Assembly (NCBI RefSeq): GCF_900167915.1
Contig: NZ_FUYM01000004.1
Location: 124,001-188,000, forward strand
DNA: 64,000 nt
Direction: 5' to 3'
Source of the DNA: Rhizorhabdus histidinilytica
GTDB lineage: Bacteria; Pseudomonadota; Alphaproteobacteria; Sphingomonadales; Sphingomonadaceae
The number at the start of each line of letters is the position of its first letter. The stretch's first letter is position 1. Positions 62,878 through 64,000 of this stretch are shown here, in pieces. Made by a program: the position numbers and the translations under genes. The notes under the pieces are model-generated. The model ran no database searches. It saw only the letters and a list, made by a program, of their open reading frames with translations, and had not been told where the DNA came from.

Positions 62878-63137
62878 GCATCCCCTCCCATGCCCGGTCC
62901 AATTTCCAGACCCTGCTACGCGCAGCGGGCGACGGCAACCTCGCCCTCATGGAGTGCCTCGACGCAGCGACGGGCAGCCCGCGCTACGTCATCTGCGCGG
63001 TGGTGCGAGACAACGGCGATTACGTCTTCACGCCCTTCGGCCACCTTGCCGACGGCAATCCCTACGACGCCTATCTGCCGCCCGATCCCGACGACCCCGA
63101 AGGCTTCGTGCCGCCCGAGACGGGGGAGGCGCCATGA
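62874..63137 (+). CDS. DUF6117-like small protein (87 aa)
   Basis: The product starts in an ATGA overlap. 'NFQTLLRAAGDGNLALMECL' followed by 'VICAVVRDNGDYVFTPFGHL' and a Pro/Asp-rich tail matches a short uncharacterised ICE protein family. The family name is given from memory of the pattern and is tentative. It is coupled to the genes on both sides. Confidence 0.75.
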   Translation: MSIPSHARSNFQTLLRAAGDGNLALMECLDAATGSPRYVICAVVRDNGDYVFTPFGHLADGNPYDAYLPPDPDDPEGFVPPETGEAP

Positions 63138-63430
63138 CCGACATCGACGCCATCTTCGCGGCGGATCGCCAGCATCCGCCGCACGAACGGTCGCTACCCT
63201 GGTCCGAGACCAGAGGCGGCGTCACCGTCATCGTCGAGCCCAAGCCCCACTGGGCCAGGGACATGCGGGCGTTCCGAGCCGACGCCTGCGAATATTGCGC
63301 CTACGCCGACTGGACCACGAATGGCGCGCACGCCAGGTTCTTCGGCCATGTCGATACCTGCGGCGATGACCTGATCCGCAAGGCCCGCAAGCTCGTCGCC
63401 TCCGAGATCGCGGGCGGGCTCTGGAACTGA
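63134..63430 (+). CDS. Hypothetical protein with Cys-X2-Cys (98 aa)
   Basis: The product starts in an ATGA overlap with the preceding gene. It contains 'ADACEYCAYADWTTNGAHAR' and 'FFGHVDTCGDDL', so three Cys and two His could bind zinc. No family was recognised. It ends 7 bp before a strong terminator, closing the three-gene unit. Confidence 0.72.
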   Translation: MTDIDAIFAADRQHPPHERSLPWSETRGGVTVIVEPKPHWARDMRAFRADACEYCAYADWTTNGAHARFFGHVDTCGDDLIRKARKLVASEIAGGLWN

Positions 63431-63437
63431 TCCCCTC

Positions 63438-63469
63438 AAAAGCGCCCACCTCACGGTCGGGCGCTTTTT
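63438..63469 (+). terminator. Rho-independent terminator
   Basis: AAAAGCGCCC (63438-63447) pairs perfectly with GGGCGCTTTT (63459-63468) around an 11-base loop and runs into a U tract. It ends the unit 62461-63430 and lies only 17 bp before leader copy C. Confidence 0.88.
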
Positions 63470-63485
63470 CCGTGTGGGCGCCTGG

Positions 63486-63581
63486 AGAGTGAGAGGGCCG
63501 CCGGTACGGGTTGGAGCCGGTGCGGTCGAGAGAGAGGCCCGCGCGGGCTCACCCAATCCCGCTCTCCAAGAGATTCCGACC
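63486..63581 (+). promoter_or_regulatory. Structured 5' leader, copy C
   Basis: The same AGAGTGAGAG box (63486-63495) opens the leader. The outer stem pairs CGGGTTGG with CCAATCCCG (one bulge), and inner AGCC and GTGCGG segments pair with GGGCT and CCGCGC. The loop again contains AGAGAGAGG (63529-63537). Primary sequence has diverged more than between copies A and B. The leader is 96 nt long and the ribosome site is weak. Confidence 0.55.
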
Positions 63582-64000
63582 ATGACCATGATTTCCGCAT
63601 CCGCGGCGGCGTCCGCCGCCGCGCCGCTTCCGCTCGGCTCCAATCCCGAACCCGCCACCGCCATCTTCGCGGCCGCCGGCCTGCTGCTGCCCCGCCTCGA
63701 ACGCGGCGAACGCGTCGACGCGGCCGTCCTGCGCGCGGCGATGGAAACCGCCTTCGGCGCCTCGGACGCCAGCGGCGCCTGGGACTGGAAGACGGCCTAT
63801 GACGCCTGCGAAGCGGCGACTGTGCTGTTCCTCCGCAAATACGGGCGTGCGCTTTTCCGCAAAGCCGGGTCTCCGGCGGCCCGCCTTTCCGCGCTGTCGA
63901 AAATCGTCAACCTTCTGCCGACGCACACGCGGCGTTCGGCGCAGAGCCAGACCTTCCAGCAATTCTCGACGCCGATCCCGCTCGGCCTGGTCGCCGTCCA
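63582..64000 (+). CDS. N-terminus of a probable strawberry-notch-type methyltransferase/helicase (cut by right edge)
   Basis: The frame runs from the ATG at 63582 to the edge without a stop (139 codons). After an Ala-rich start it continues 'WDWKTAYDACEAATVLFLRK' and 'LLPTHTRRSAQSQTFQQF', then 'STPIPLGLVAV'. The Gln-Phe-Ser-Thr-Pro motif at the edge is the entry of the DNA-methyltransferase-like domain found at the front of large strawberry-notch-type helicases on alphaproteobacterial ICEs. The assignment rests on this motif and context, as the helicase part lies outside the window. Confidence 0.6.
   Translation, partial: MTMISASAAASAAAPLPLGSNPEPATAIFAAAGLLLPRLERGERVDAAVLRAAMETAFGASDASGAWDWKTAYDACEAATVLFLRKYGRALFRKAGSPAARLSALSKIVNLLPTHTRRSAQSQTFQQFSTPIPLGLVAV

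Larger units (their letters stand above)
55825..64000. mobile_element. Left end of an integrative element (ICE or genomic island) in radC
   Basis: From the radC break onwards the content changes to integrase, toxin-antitoxin, secreted nuclease, ArdC, ParB-like, small unknown genes and a large protein cut by the right edge. Orientation is uniform (all plus). ArdC plus a long ParB-like protein plus a strawberry-notch-like gene is a set seen in alphaproteobacterial conjugative elements. No relaxase or conjugation-channel gene is visible here, so transfer ability is unproven. Confidence 0.85.

Overview
The window is high-GC DNA from an alphaproteobacterium, most likely a member of the Sphingomonadaceae (Sphingomonas/Rhizorhabdus type). 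This is inferred from gene content: split F0 b and b' ATP synthase subunits in an atpI-B-E-F'-F operon, an UrcA protein, ubiG-lysC-ptsP-rodZ synteny, a DUF2207/LemA pair, and repeat families with GCTCTAG and CGTCATTCCCGCG ends. No tRNA, rRNA or CRISPR array was seen.

Layout. (1) 1-8 kb is a surface-polysaccharide locus: a flippase cut by the left edge, three GT2 glycosyltransferases, one GT4-like glycosyltransferase, a GMC oxidoreductase and an acyltransferase-3 membrane protein, followed by a hairpin-rich repeat. (2) 8-16 kb has a small membrane protein, DUF2207 plus LemA, an exported methyltransferase, an UrcA protein, a PepSY/response-regulator/histidine-kinase operon and a CDP-glycerol glycerophosphotransferase-like protein. 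(3) 16-21 kb is a tripartite drug-efflux operon (EmrA-like, EmrB-like, NodT-type outer-membrane lipoprotein) facing a MarR regulator across a palindromic operator. (4) 21-35 kb holds core genes: ftsH, tilS, cpoB, a RodZ-like protein, ptsP, a nitronate monooxygenase, lysC, ubiG, a second methyltransferase, a Nudix protein and a mannose-6-phosphate isomerase-like protein. (5) 35-44.7 kb has a LytS/LytTR two-component pair whose kinase carries a long coiled coil and proline-rich rod, then leuB, recO, a deacetylase-like protein, uvrC, and a MarR/DUF899 pair around a perfect 16-bp palindrome. (6) 44.7-55.2 kb has the F0 ATP synthase operon, an AT-rich foreign-looking patch, the ydbH-ynbE-ydbL envelope operon, an unrecognised 592-aa protein and kdsD.

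(7) From about 55.83 kb to the right edge is the left end of an integrative element. It interrupts radC inside the codons of its JAMM metal motif. Next come three TCACGTT repeats spaced exactly 10 bp apart, a tyrosine integrase, a RelE/HigB-like toxin with an XRE antitoxin, an exported SNase-like nuclease, an ArdC-type antirestriction protein, a long ParB-like protein, four small unknown ORFs (three with overlapping start/stop codons), and the start of what resembles a strawberry-notch-type methyltransferase/helicase.

The most interesting signal is a recurring 5' leader. An AGAGTGAGAG box followed by a nested hairpin with a purine loop ending AGAGG lies 81-96 nt upstream of three separate genes of the element (ardC, parB and the right-edge gene). 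The two best copies show compensatory changes in the helix. It looks like a structured RNA or nucleic-acid regulatory element shared across the element's regulon.
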